This document shows, piece by piece, positions 48,327 through 57,885 of a stretch of DNA of 64,000 nt. The notes below the pieces were generated by a model, which had not been told where the DNA came from, made no database searches, and saw only the letters and a list, made by a program, of their open reading frames with translations. A program made the translations under genes and the position numbers. The first letter of the stretch is position 1; each line of letters opens with the position of its first letter. This DNA is from an uncultured Burkholderiales bacterium (GTDB lineage Bacteria; Pseudomonadota; Gammaproteobacteria; Burkholderiales; Burkholderiaceae_C), in contig CAIRBP010000034.1 of assembly GCA_903876885.1 (NCBI GenBank), positions 17,320 to 81,319 on the forward strand, given 5' to 3'.

Positions 48327-49829
48327 CTAGGCATGTGCTTTGCTAAGCAGCATTTGACTAACAGCTTCTTTAGCCTTTAGTATGTGTCCTCGCCGATAAT
48401 CCCAAATTTCATCAGCAGGAGGCAGCGCCATGATCATAGTTGCATTAGCCTCAAACACCACGAGTTCACCTTGTGCGTCAATTGCAAAGTCAATACCCGC
48501 GTAATCAAGGGCTAACTCACGTTGGATCGACTCTAAAGCCTTTAAGGCTTTTGCCCCAATCGTCTCCTCCATTCGCTCAAGAAAAGCTTTTTCTTGATCT
48601 CGGTTCTCTGCAGAATCTTTCATCGCGGCACTGAAATAGTGGACTTTCCAGTGCTTTGAGATTGCAAGATGTAGAGGATATATATTTCCACCAATAAACA
48701 TAACTCTGTATTTCTTAAAATATCCTCTTTCATCCTTTGTATCTAAAAATTCCATTACAAGTAACTCAGCACCAGGAAGACTACTTGCAATGTTCGATAA
48801 GTCCTCTGGAGTTGATGCATACTCAAAGTGCTTTCCCGTTTGGAATCCTAAACTACGAACTAAAACTGGAAACTTTACCTTCAGAGTCAAAGCATCCTTA
48901 ATGGTTTCGGTGGTCTTGAGGTCTTCGCGATTTAATGTTCTGGTGTTTGCGGTTTTAACAAAATGAATCTTTTTAAAACGTTCTGCGTTAAATGTACGTC
49001 CGCTAAGTAGTACTTTATCGGGAGAATTAATTATTTTATTATTGGAATAAAAACTAGTAAACGATGGAATTGAATTGATTTGTTTATCAAAAAAATCTTG
49101 TGCGGCGAGCAAAGATATCTTGGATGAATCAGCATCGCCAATTGCATTTAAGATGAGATCGTATTGATCAAGGGGTTTCAGTAAATCCTTGGCTAATTGC
49201 CAAAATTCAACGGCTAATGTCTGAACAGAGAAAAGACTTTGATCAATGAGTGATGGCCAGGGAATATCCCCGCCGCGTCCACCAATTAGAACAAGCGCCG
49301 ACTTGCTCTTTGGCTTGTTTATCTGATCAAAAAATCTTATAGGCTCCAGAGTGAATCCTGAAGAGTGATGAAAATCTGCACGCTCTTGGTTCCCTTGCTC
49401 AAAGTTAATAAGCGCTAAACCTTGGTGTGCGTGAGCAACTTGCGAGATTGTGAAAGAATCTGATTTATTATTTTTATTTTTTGAATTAGCAATTGCCAAT
49501 ACTTTCTCATAATGATTACTCGCTTCTTTAAAATGCCTTTCTTGAAAATACAAATTAGCAAGATTTATATGGGCTAAAAGAGAATTGGGATGACAGGCTA
49601 AGGCTTGTGAATAAGCTGTTTTTGCAGCACTGTTGTACCCGGTATCTACCAGAAGTACAGCAAAATTAATCAAAGTCTCAAGATGAGTTGGATCGATTTT
49701 TAAGATATCCAGAAATTGTTTACGAGCAGTTTCAACCTGTCCCGTGGTCAACAAAATACTTGCTTGCTCGCATAGTATGTTTAATTGACTAGCACTTAAA
49801 GTTTGTGGAGCTTTTTGATGGTTATTCAT
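48327..49829 (-). CDS. TPR repeats fused to an ATP-grasp ligase domain
   Basis: The 500-residue protein has about four TPR units in the first 160 residues, a middle Rossmann-like part (SALVLIGGRGGDIPWPSL, about 180-200) and a C-terminal ATP-grasp fold (about 260-490). The ATP-grasp marks are KFPVLVRSLGFQTGKHF, LVMEFLDTKDERGYFKKYRVMFI, DYAGIDFAIDAQGELVVFEANATM and the metal residues in that last motif. ATP-grasp enzymes join a carboxylate to an amine via acyl phosphate. The start is ATG 49829 (GGGAAG seven bases upstream). It follows OGT-like gene no. 2 by 38 bases. Substrate unknown. Confidence 0.85.
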   Translation of the reverse strand: MNNHQKAPQTLSASQLNILCEQASILLTTGQVETARKQFLDILKIDPTHLETLINFAVLLVDTGYNSAAKTAYSQALACHPNSLLAHINLANLYFQERHFKEASNHYEKVLAIANSKNKNNKSDSFTISQVAHAHQGLALINFEQGNQERADFHHSSGFTLEPIRFFDQINKPKSKSALVLIGGRGGDIPWPSLIDQSLFSVQTLAVEFWQLAKDLLKPLDQYDLILNAIGDADSSKISLLAAQDFFDKQINSIPSFTSFYSNNKIINSPDKVLLSGRTFNAERFKKIHFVKTANTRTLNREDLKTTETIKDALTLKVKFPVLVRSLGFQTGKHFEYASTPEDLSNIASSLPGAELLVMEFLDTKDERGYFKKYRVMFIGGNIYPLHLAISKHWKVHYFSAAMKDSAENRDQEKAFLERMEETIGAKALKALESIQRELALDYAGIDFAIDAQGELVVFEANATMIMALPPADEIWDYRRGHILKAKEAVSQMLLSKAHA

Positions 49830-49867
49830 TTTAAATCTTCCCATTTCTAAATGCTTCGTAGTAAAAC

Positions 49868-52342
49868 TTATTTACAAATAGATTGAAGTATTTTTTCAAA
49901 ATCTCTAGTAAATTGAACAGTATCGAACAGAGCTAGTTGCCCATTGCGCTTAGCGTTAAGGAGACTATTTTTTATATTCGATAGTTGATGGGGATTCTGC
50001 GCGAGTTCACAAGCCAACTCAACATACTGATTGGGTGTTTGAGCAATCAGATTCTTTAACCCGACATGAGTCAGTAAACTTGCGGCTACTCTACTCGCAA
50101 AAGAATTACCCATTAAAGTAAGAATTGGAACACCGGCCCAAAGAGCATCACTTGCAGTAGTATGCGCGTTACAGGGGAATGTGTCTAAAAACAGATCCGC
50201 ATGTGAGATACGCTCTAAATGTTCAGGGTGCGGCAATCTAGGCGCAAAAATTAACCTATCAGTATTTAAACCTAGTGTCAGGGCTTGTTGGCACAAATTA
50301 ATCCTGGCAACAGTATTATCTTCTAGTAACCATAGAACACTACTAGGAGTTGCCTTCAAGATATGCACCCATCTCCTAAAAATATCTTCTGTTATTTTGT
50401 ATGTACTATTGAATGAGCAAAAAATAATACCGTTATCTGGCAGGCCGTGCTGATATTTTTTTGTATTACTGGAACTAATAGATCTTTGTAAATCGTTCAC
50501 CTGATAGGAAAAAGGCATAAAAAGAACTTTTTCGCCCATGTTTAATTCAAGTTCTTCATTGACTATAGTTTGATCTGCGATACAAAAGTCCATAAATGGT
50601 GCATCCATAGTCCCTGGATATCCAAGGTAAGCAATTTGAACTGGGGCTACACGCGCAGCAAAAATAGCAGTTCGGGCCCCATCTGTATATCCCTTCAGAT
50701 CAATAGCGATATCTAATTCATGCGAACGGGCTAACTCTATGGCCCGTGAATCGGTCAGTGACCCAACCTCGAACCATTTGTCAAAGGATCTCAATAATCG
50801 ATTTCTCATTTGACTTTTATCGTCCGAACTCCATGAATAAGCAATAATCTCAAAATTATGCCTATCATGTAATTCGAAAAATGATGCCATTAAATATGCT
50901 GTTGCGTGTTCTTTGAAATCACATGAAAAATAACCTATCCTGATTTTTTGTGATTTGCCAGATCGAATTAAGTTAAATTTGTTTTGAAGAATTAAATTTT
51001 TATTATTTTTAACAATTAGTTTGCACCACTCACGACTTGCTAGTTGGTGTAAATGCTTATCATCGGTTAGACTAAGAAGTGCAAATGGATGTACTAAAAT
51101 AAGAGCTTCCTTCACTGCGTTTAGAGCAAGCTCCCTAAGGCTTTCAAATTCAATAGAAACTGTTGAATTTTTTTCTTTAATAGTTACCGATGAATGCCAA
51201 TCACAAAGACGCATTCTCAAGTGAAGATAGGCTCCCAGAAGTTGTGGATACAAGGGATTCTCTGCTAGTGCTAGCTCAAAATATTTTCTAGCCAAGGTGT
51301 ATTCATATCGAAGGATTGAGAGCGCCCCAGCATTAAAGTAAAACGGGGCTAATCCTTGATTAAGTTGATCTAACAAGGAGGGATCTTGGCTTATGAGATT
51401 CATAAACCGCTCAACACATGAGTTTGCCAACTCATAATTGCCCATAGCTTGATAGACAACCAAAACGTTATTCAAGCTTAACAGATCATTCGGCTTGTGC
51501 ACTAGGGCAAGTTCATAAGACTCTAAAGCATCACTCCATTTTTCAAGCGAGGATAATATATTCGCCTTTAAATAATAAGCTTGAGGATTTTTCGGATTAA
51601 GCAGTATTGCTTTGTCATAACAATCTAGGATTTGTAATGCTTCGACCCCCATTAAATCACTTGTTCTTAATTTCTCAAGGGCTAAGCCTTTAAGTACAAA
51701 CAAGGAATCATCACCCGGATAAATTAAAGACGTTTCATTTAAAAAATCGATAGCATCACTAAAATAATTGCATTGTATTAGTGCCTTAGCAAGCAAAATA
51801 CCAGAGCTAATGTTTGCGTCAATGCTGTAACTTTTTCTAGCAAAATCAAGCGCCCTTTCATAGTTTTCTGACTTAGTCTCTAATTTATTTATTTGCTCTA
51901 AACTTTCTATCAATAAAGTTTTATGATCCGGGTCATCAATAAATCTATTCTCTAAAGTTAATAGGTTTATGAGTTGCAAAAAACTATGAATAGCTGGTCC
52001 AGTTTCACCGAGGTTTTGCTGGCACATAGCCAGACCTCTCCAAGCATATAACTCTTTTGCATTTATCTGTGTAACCCTTAAAAACCTAGCTCGAGCACTT
52101 CTCAAATCACCAAGTTGACCCTCAATTAACCCAAGGGCCATGAGGATCTTAGAACTTTCACCAAAAGTTTCCAATACTCTTAGGTATTGGAGTTGCGCCC
52201 CTTGCAAATCACCTTGATTCAGAGATTTAGTTGCGCTACGCAACTTGTTATCTAGTGCCTCTTCATTATGATTTAATTCATTATCATTAAACGCACCATT
52301 AGATCCACTGTGACCATTTTGATTTAAGGGATCAATCACCAT
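49868..52342 (-). CDS. TPR protein with GT41 O-GlcNAc-transferase/SPINDLY-like domain (no. 2)
   Basis: The 824-residue protein has TPR repeats over residues 30-370, then a GT41 domain at about 460-815. The catalytic pattern is complete: His479 (YFSCDFKEHATAYL), GYPGTMDAPFMDF, Lys649 (NSTYKIT) and His727 (CNAHTTASDALW). It is a paralogue of the gene at 44573, with a polar, Asn-rich N-terminus (NQNGHSGSNGAFNDNELNHN). The start is ATG 52342, with a TTG directly before it. Six to ten bases separate it from the upstream EamA stop, so they are one transcript. Confidence 0.88.
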   Translation of the reverse strand: MVIDPLNQNGHSGSNGAFNDNELNHNEEALDNKLRSATKSLNQGDLQGAQLQYLRVLETFGESSKILMALGLIEGQLGDLRSARARFLRVTQINAKELYAWRGLAMCQQNLGETGPAIHSFLQLINLLTLENRFIDDPDHKTLLIESLEQINKLETKSENYERALDFARKSYSIDANISSGILLAKALIQCNYFSDAIDFLNETSLIYPGDDSLFVLKGLALEKLRTSDLMGVEALQILDCYDKAILLNPKNPQAYYLKANILSSLEKWSDALESYELALVHKPNDLLSLNNVLVVYQAMGNYELANSCVERFMNLISQDPSLLDQLNQGLAPFYFNAGALSILRYEYTLARKYFELALAENPLYPQLLGAYLHLRMRLCDWHSSVTIKEKNSTVSIEFESLRELALNAVKEALILVHPFALLSLTDDKHLHQLASREWCKLIVKNNKNLILQNKFNLIRSGKSQKIRIGYFSCDFKEHATAYLMASFFELHDRHNFEIIAYSWSSDDKSQMRNRLLRSFDKWFEVGSLTDSRAIELARSHELDIAIDLKGYTDGARTAIFAARVAPVQIAYLGYPGTMDAPFMDFCIADQTIVNEELELNMGEKVLFMPFSYQVNDLQRSISSSNTKKYQHGLPDNGIIFCSFNSTYKITEDIFRRWVHILKATPSSVLWLLEDNTVARINLCQQALTLGLNTDRLIFAPRLPHPEHLERISHADLFLDTFPCNAHTTASDALWAGVPILTLMGNSFASRVAASLLTHVGLKNLIAQTPNQYVELACELAQNPHQLSNIKNSLLNAKRNGQLALFDTVQFTRDFEKILQSICK

Positions 52343-52351
52343 CAATAATTC

Positions 52352-53287
52352 TCATGATTTGGTAATTTTAATGAAGTGGTCCAGTACCTTAGAGCCAAAG
52401 GTATTTAAAAGCATAGCAGTTATGACGAGTCCTGCTGCGAAAATCTTCCACACGGGCAAAGATTCACCTAAAACTACGGCAGAAGCCCCCATTCCAAAGA
52501 CGGGTACCAGTAAGGCAAAAGGTGTTACACAAACAGCCGTATAGCGAGCAAGCAACCAACCCCAAATACCGTAGCCAAATATTGTATTTGCCCAGGCCTG
52601 CCATAGCACTGCGAGCCAAGTCTGCCAATTAAGGGCTTGCAAATGTACTCCAAAGCTCTCAACTCCTTCAAAGTAAAGCGATAAGCAAAATAGTGTTGGA
52701 ACAGAGAATAAGGTTGACCAAACAACGTAACTAACCATATTTACACCAATTGCCCGCTTAGAGAAAAGATTTCCAGCAGACCAACCAATAGCGGCTAAAA
52801 CAGTAAGCGCTAACCCCAGCAAGCTCGTCTGAGCGTCTGCGTGAATACCAATGATTAGTAAACCAAGAACTGCTAAAAGCAAAGCAACTAATTGAAAGGA
52901 TCTTAATCTCTCTCCGTTGAAATACACAGATAGTCCAATTGTAAAAATAACCTGAGTTTGGACAACCAAAGAAGCTAAACCTGGTGTGATGTGACCATTA
53001 ACAGCTATATACAAAAAACCAAACTGAACAACTCCGATTCCTAGGCCGTAGCCCATTAAGTTAGTCCAATTTACACGAGGTCTTGGTAGAAAAAAAACTG
53101 CTGGTATCAGGGTAAAGAAAAAACGAAGACAGGCTAGCATCAGTGGTGGCAGGACATTAACTGTGTTTTTCATAACAACAAAATTAGTACCCCAAATACC
53201 AACTACGCACAAAATGAGAAAGGCATGAGTAATACTCAATGTAGTTTTTAGTGCAGGTAATGAGGTAATTTGATTTGCTTCAGTCAT
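52352..53287 (-). CDS. EamA/DMT-family transporter in the glycosylation operon
   Basis: The 311-residue protein has ten membrane helices in two EamA halves: ILCVVGIWGTNFVVMKNTVNVLPPLMLACLRF, then GHITPGLASLVVQTQVIFTIGLSVYF and the second half ending PVFGMGASAVVLGESLPVWK. It is only distantly similar to the EamA gene at 5.5-6.3 kb. Such proteins export small metabolites, and some relatives flip sugar-lipid or nucleotide-sugar substrates. It is co-transcribed with OGT-like no. 2 and the TPR-ATP-grasp gene, which hints at export of a product or precursor; not proven. Confidence 0.85.
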   Translation of the reverse strand: MTEANQITSLPALKTTLSITHAFLILCVVGIWGTNFVVMKNTVNVLPPLMLACLRFFFTLIPAVFFLPRPRVNWTNLMGYGLGIGVVQFGFLYIAVNGHITPGLASLVVQTQVIFTIGLSVYFNGERLRSFQLVALLLAVLGLLIIGIHADAQTSLLGLALTVLAAIGWSAGNLFSKRAIGVNMVSYVVWSTLFSVPTLFCLSLYFEGVESFGVHLQALNWQTWLAVLWQAWANTIFGYGIWGWLLARYTAVCVTPFALLVPVFGMGASAVVLGESLPVWKIFAAGLVITAMLLNTFGSKVLDHFIKITKS

Positions 53288-53346
53288 TTCAGTTTTATGA
53301 ATAATTGATGAATTATTTTCTTTACCAATGGGGATTCAAGTTATGA

Positions 53347-55008
53347 TTAAATTGAAAATTGATTTTGTAGATCTTTAGTGATCGGTTCTAAAACACTGTC
53401 CCAATTCAATATTTGATTTTGTCGATATAACTTCATACTTGGATACCACGGTGAGTCGGTTCGCTCCATTAACCACCGCCAATCGGGTGAATAGGGGAGC
53501 ATAAGCCAGGTGGGCCTGCCCAACGCTCCTGACAAATGAGCGACGCTGGTGTCGACTGTAACGACTAAATCAACTAATTCGCATAAAGCAGCGGTGTCCT
53601 CAAAATCTTCTATATCCAAAGAGTTATCGATTAATCCCGGGACTTGCCGCAACAGCTCTCGCTCCCCTTCTCTAAATTCTTTTTGAAGACATACCCAATC
53701 AACTTTATCGCTCATTTCCATGAGGTAAGGAAGTAACGTCGCAAGAGGAATACTTCTGAAGGCATCGTTGTGATGAAATACGTTACCGCTCCAAACACAG
53801 CCCACTCGCGGTCTGGTTCTCTCACCGAGTTTGAAGATCCATTTCTCTTTTCTTGCTTGGTCTGCTTTTAAGTAGCTCTCAGTGGCAGGTATCTCATTCA
53901 ATACATTACGAAGCGCAAAGGGTAAACTAATTAATGGACAGTGAAAGTCAAATTCAGGAAGCGTCTCGCCCTGTCTAATCAAGAACTTTGCGCCTATGAT
54001 GTGCTTCATTAAAGAGTAAACAGAGGCCTGAACTTCAAAAAACACCCGATTACCGGTTGCCAAAACGATGGGTATGTAGCGGCAAAATTGCAAAGTATCA
54101 CCAATACCCTGTTCGCAGTGAATAAAAATGGTTCTTGAATTTAAAGATTCACAAAAATCCCGTCCTATCAAATCACTATGCATATTAGTGATGAATTGCC
54201 CAGTCCACTGAGGTTGCGAGAAATTACGCTGTTCTGAGGTAAATTCTTTCATCCTCCAACGCCACTCATGCTCCTCCCAACCTAACCTGTAGTTACCTTT
54301 CAAAAGAAGAGCTAGAGATTTGTTACTATGGGCAGGAGCATACTCAGGCCAAATCTCTAAGGTTTTATCAAAGCTCAGAATAGCTTCATCAATACGGTTT
54401 AGGAACTGCAACATTAATCCACGGTTGTTGTGAGCTTCCGCGTAATTTGGACGAGAATAAATGGCTCGCTCATAATAGATGAGCGATTCTTCCCAACGCT
54501 TAAGGAACTTACAGGTTTCAGCCAAGTTATACAGAGCTTCAGCATAATCTGGCAAAAGCACAACAGCATTTGCATAGCTTTCAAAAGCTTTTTCAAATTT
54601 CCCTAGATCTTTAAAAGCATTACCGCAGTTGTTATAAGCAGCATATAAATTTGGATCTAAATCTATGGCTTTTTCGTAACTATCGATCGCTTCATCGTAT
54701 CGTTTTAAGTCTTGCAAAACCAGACCCAAGTTACTGCGAGCCGCAGCAAAGCGAGGATTGAGAGCGATTACTTTTTTAAAAAGAGTCAAAGCTGCTTCAA
54801 GGTTTTTATTTTGGTACTCAAAGATACCTAATATATGCCAACAATCAAAGTTTAAGGGTTGAATTTTCACAACCTGCAAATAACAAGCCTTAGCTTTTTC
54901 ATTTTCTCCACTGTTTTGATACTCTACAGCTTGAGTAAGCAATTGAGTCAACTGCGAGATTATTCCCTTACTCAGCTTTTGCTGTTGAATTTGAAAAGGT
55001 GGGCGCAT
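53347..55008 (-). CDS. TPR protein with GT9-like glycosyltransferase domain (no. 1)
   Basis: The 553-residue protein has about seven TPR units in residues 12-245, with repeated N-x-G-x2-L and A-x2-N-x2-GN patterns. A GT-B domain of the heptosyltransferase (GT9)-like type follows at about 300-545. Marks are HCEQGIGDTLQFCRYIP (donor loop), GCVWSGNVFHHND and VDTSVAHLSGALGRPTWLMLPYSPDWRW, the last a common TPR-GT9 signature. ADP-heptose or another sugar donor is possible. The start is ATG 55008. It lies between the small membrane gene and the EamA gene in the same minus-strand run. Confidence 0.84.
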   Translation of the reverse strand: MRPPFQIQQQKLSKGIISQLTQLLTQAVEYQNSGENEKAKACYLQVVKIQPLNFDCWHILGIFEYQNKNLEAALTLFKKVIALNPRFAAARSNLGLVLQDLKRYDEAIDSYEKAIDLDPNLYAAYNNCGNAFKDLGKFEKAFESYANAVVLLPDYAEALYNLAETCKFLKRWEESLIYYERAIYSRPNYAEAHNNRGLMLQFLNRIDEAILSFDKTLEIWPEYAPAHSNKSLALLLKGNYRLGWEEHEWRWRMKEFTSEQRNFSQPQWTGQFITNMHSDLIGRDFCESLNSRTIFIHCEQGIGDTLQFCRYIPIVLATGNRVFFEVQASVYSLMKHIIGAKFLIRQGETLPEFDFHCPLISLPFALRNVLNEIPATESYLKADQARKEKWIFKLGERTRPRVGCVWSGNVFHHNDAFRSIPLATLLPYLMEMSDKVDWVCLQKEFREGERELLRQVPGLIDNSLDIEDFEDTAALCELVDLVVTVDTSVAHLSGALGRPTWLMLPYSPDWRWLMERTDSPWYPSMKLYRQNQILNWDSVLEPITKDLQNQFSI

Positions 55009-55074
55009 CAATACACTGGGAATTAAGCTATTGAAATAGTTTTAGCGGCGTTAATCATTGGTAGAGCAATGAAT

Positions 55075-55440
55075 TTATTTTTTTCTGAGAAAATTCATCC
55101 GAATCAACAAAATTTGATCCTGCCAAATGACACCTGTCAGTATGCCAGTTACAAAGACCTCAACGTCATTAATAAAGCCTTGAAGTGGGGTCAAGCTAAC
55201 CGGGTCTGGGGTCAAAAATATTAGAAATTCAAGAAGCACCAATGTGAGAGTAAAAATCGACCGAAGTAACTTAATACGTTGAAAAAAAGAATCCGGATGA
55301 CTCCAGAAAATTTGGCCTAATTTGAACAAAGCCCCGATATTTATCAATAAAGTTAGCTCTATGGGCATGGTTAGGACAAAGGGGGCAGTATAAAAATATA
55401 AAATAGCCAATAGTGCTTGTAAAACCATTAAAAAAATCAT
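55075..55440 (-). CDS. Small hydrophobic membrane protein, unknown
   Basis: The 121-residue protein has three or four hydrophobic helices: MIFLMVLQALLAILYFY, then IELTLLINIGALFKLGQIF, LRSIFTLTLVLLEFLIFL and VFVTGILTGVIW, with a basic end (RMNFLRKK). I recognise no family. It is the first gene of the minus-strand run that continues with a TPR-GT9, EamA, OGT-like and TPR-ATP-grasp gene, so it may belong to the same system, for example as a membrane partner. It lies 162 bases from the divergent OGT-like no. 3. Confidence 0.6.
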   Translation of the reverse strand: MIFLMVLQALLAILYFYTAPFVLTMPIELTLLINIGALFKLGQIFWSHPDSFFQRIKLLRSIFTLTLVLLEFLIFLTPDPVSLTPLQGFINDVEVFVTGILTGVIWQDQILLIRMNFLRKK

Positions 55441-55602
55441 GATTAATCCGGTACTTTTTGGGCTTAAAGGTTAATTTTACCTGCTTAAAGTCGATCAATA
55501 CTGGATATAACTTATGTGCCAATCGCTGTGTCATCCTGGAAATGTACTGATTCGAAGAAAAATTCTCATTAACCGTTGTAATCACCCCCAGATCTGATCA
55601 TT

Positions 55603-57852
55603 ATGAAGACCAAACTATCCCCTAAGGTTTTTCAGGAAAAGTTAACCCAAGCCATTGGTTTACAAAATTCTGGGCAAATCGATGCTGCTGAGACATTATT
55701 CCAAGAGTTACTTAAGGCAGATCCTAAGAGTTCAGCGGTTTTGTACTCTTTGGGAGCCATCGAATCTGCAAAGAAAAATTTCAAGCCTGCATATGATTAC
55801 ATTAAAAAATTACTTGGTTTGAGTCCGAAATTTGCACTCGGTCACCTGGCAATGTCAATTATCGAGTTCAACACTGGCAAATACCAAGAGGCCGTCATTT
55901 CGGCAAAAAAAGCGATTTCTATCGATCCCAAGTTAGATGCGGCTAAAGCTCACCTTGAAACAGTTGAAGTAGTCCTCAAAACTCAACTTCAAAACGGCCC
56001 AGAGACCACTCCGGAGGTTACAGCTCTGACCTCCAAGGGAATATCACTTCAAAATAACGGCGACAATCAAGCGGCTCAAGAAGCAATGCTTAGCGCCTTA
56101 AGGTTAGATAGCAAAAATTTTATTGCTCTTTACACCCTTGGCATAATTAGTATTGCTTTGAACCAAAATGACGCTGCAGTGGATTATTTTTCTAAGGCGA
56201 TTGAATTTCACCCCAAAATTGCTCAAGGCTACCACGCTAAAGGAAAATTACTATCCGATCTAGGAAGATACAACGAAGCATTAGATTGTTATCAAGAAGG
56301 CGCCAAAGTAGACCCTTCCCATCCTGGTATTTACATAAATATTGCTGCTTTATTGCAGTTTCTAAATAGACACAAGGAGGCATTGACTACGCTGCACGAA
56401 GCCTCTGAGATCATTCCAAATCACGTCATGCTTTTGGAGGGGCAAGGCATATTACTCACCCAATTTAAAGAATTTAAATTGGCTGCCAATATGTTCCAGC
56501 GTATTTTGGAGGTCGAGCCACACTCCCAAAAAGCAAATTCTCAGCTAATGCTTTGTAGAACCCACGACTGCGAGTGGGATGATTATGATCAGATTAAAGC
56601 TCGGATCGAACAAGGCATTCAAGATGGATCGAGAATCTGCGCACCCCTTACTTTTATGGGAATGTCTGGCGACGTCAATATGGTGAGAAAAGCCACGCAG
56701 GGGTATGTCAATGAAAAATTTAACTTCAACAATCCCCCACTTTGGAGGGGTGAGCAGTATAAACACCCGAAAAAACGCGTTGCTTTCATGTCCTCAGACT
56801 TCAGAATTCATCCGGTAGGGTATCTGTTTATTTCGATGCTTGAAAAAGCAAACAAATCAGAATTTGAATTAATCGGAATCTCGATCGGTATAAATGACCA
56901 AAGCGATCTGTGGAGAAGGTATCGCTGTGCGTTTGATCAGTACTTGGACTGTCAAACCAAGACAAATATTGAAATTGCCAAAATTTTACGTGCACTCGAA
57001 GTAGATATAGTCATTGACTTATCTGGTCATACTGAAGGCGAGCGCTTAGATGTCTTATCTCATAGACCCTGTCCTGTTCAAATCACATACTTAGGATTTC
57101 CAGGAACGCTTTGCCTACCTTTTGTGGACTATCTGATAACGGACCCAAGGACTGTACCCCCTGAGTACAGAGATGCCTTTACAGAGAAGATCTTAGAGCT
57201 TGAACATTGTTATTTACCCAGAGACAACTCTGTTAAACCTAGCGTCAAAGCACTTCCAAAGAGCGAATATGGACTACCTCCTGATGCTTTTGTATTTTGT
57301 AGTTTCAACCATAACTTTAAAATCACCCCGAGTATTTTTGGACGTTGGATGGAGTTGCTAAAAAATGTACCTAATAGTGTTCTTTGGCTAATGAAACTGA
57401 CTAAGGAAGCACAGGCAAACTTATTAAAAGCAGCTCATTCCCAAGGAATAGGTGAAGACAGGATTGTGTTCGCCTCGCGCGTGCCAAACTTAGAGGATCA
57501 CTTGGCACGCTACCAACATGCTGATCTTTTCCTAGACACACACCCCTACAATGGTCACACAACGGTTGGAGACTCTTTGCTATGCGGTGTACCAGTCGTG
57601 ACGCAAAGAGGATCGAGTTTTGCGTCACGCGTAGCGGGCAGTCTGCTCTATGATGTGGGCATGATGGACAATGTTTGCAATACTGAAGAGGCTTATTACC
57701 AACGAGCCCTTTACTTGGCAACTCATCCTGAGGAACTCGCGAACTCCAAACAGCACCTCAGCCAAGTATTAGAGAGTTCTTGGCCCAGATCGGATGAGGA
57801 TCAGTCAAAAGAGTTTTTTGACACTTTAAAGAAAATACAAATCAATGTATAA
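55603..57852 (+). CDS. TPR protein with GT41 O-GlcNAc-transferase/SPINDLY-like domain (no. 3)
   Basis: The 749-residue protein has two TPR blocks (about 10-120 and 140-310), then a GT41 domain at 385-740. The catalytic pattern is His403 (MSSDFRIHPVGYL), GFPGTLCLPFVDY, Lys573 (NHNFKITP) and His652 (YNGHTTVGDSLLCG), with the end DTLKKIQINV. It is more distant from the other two: the LGFPGT and GDSLLCGVPVVT variants resemble the common bacterial SPINDLY-like branch rather than the NAHTTASDALWAG form shared by nos. 1 and 2. The fatty-acid-hydroxylase gene follows after 33 bases, so the two are one transcript. Confidence 0.88.
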   Translation: MKTKLSPKVFQEKLTQAIGLQNSGQIDAAETLFQELLKADPKSSAVLYSLGAIESAKKNFKPAYDYIKKLLGLSPKFALGHLAMSIIEFNTGKYQEAVISAKKAISIDPKLDAAKAHLETVEVVLKTQLQNGPETTPEVTALTSKGISLQNNGDNQAAQEAMLSALRLDSKNFIALYTLGIISIALNQNDAAVDYFSKAIEFHPKIAQGYHAKGKLLSDLGRYNEALDCYQEGAKVDPSHPGIYINIAALLQFLNRHKEALTTLHEASEIIPNHVMLLEGQGILLTQFKEFKLAANMFQRILEVEPHSQKANSQLMLCRTHDCEWDDYDQIKARIEQGIQDGSRICAPLTFMGMSGDVNMVRKATQGYVNEKFNFNNPPLWRGEQYKHPKKRVAFMSSDFRIHPVGYLFISMLEKANKSEFELIGISIGINDQSDLWRRYRCAFDQYLDCQTKTNIEIAKILRALEVDIVIDLSGHTEGERLDVLSHRPCPVQITYLGFPGTLCLPFVDYLITDPRTVPPEYRDAFTEKILELEHCYLPRDNSVKPSVKALPKSEYGLPPDAFVFCSFNHNFKITPSIFGRWMELLKNVPNSVLWLMKLTKEAQANLLKAAHSQGIGEDRIVFASRVPNLEDHLARYQHADLFLDTHPYNGHTTVGDSLLCGVPVVTQRGSSFASRVAGSLLYDVGMMDNVCNTEEAYYQRALYLATHPEELANSKQHLSQVLESSWPRSDEDQSKEFFDTLKKIQINV

Positions 57853-57885
57853 CGCAAAGTAATTTGCTAATTCATTCCGGTCCTT

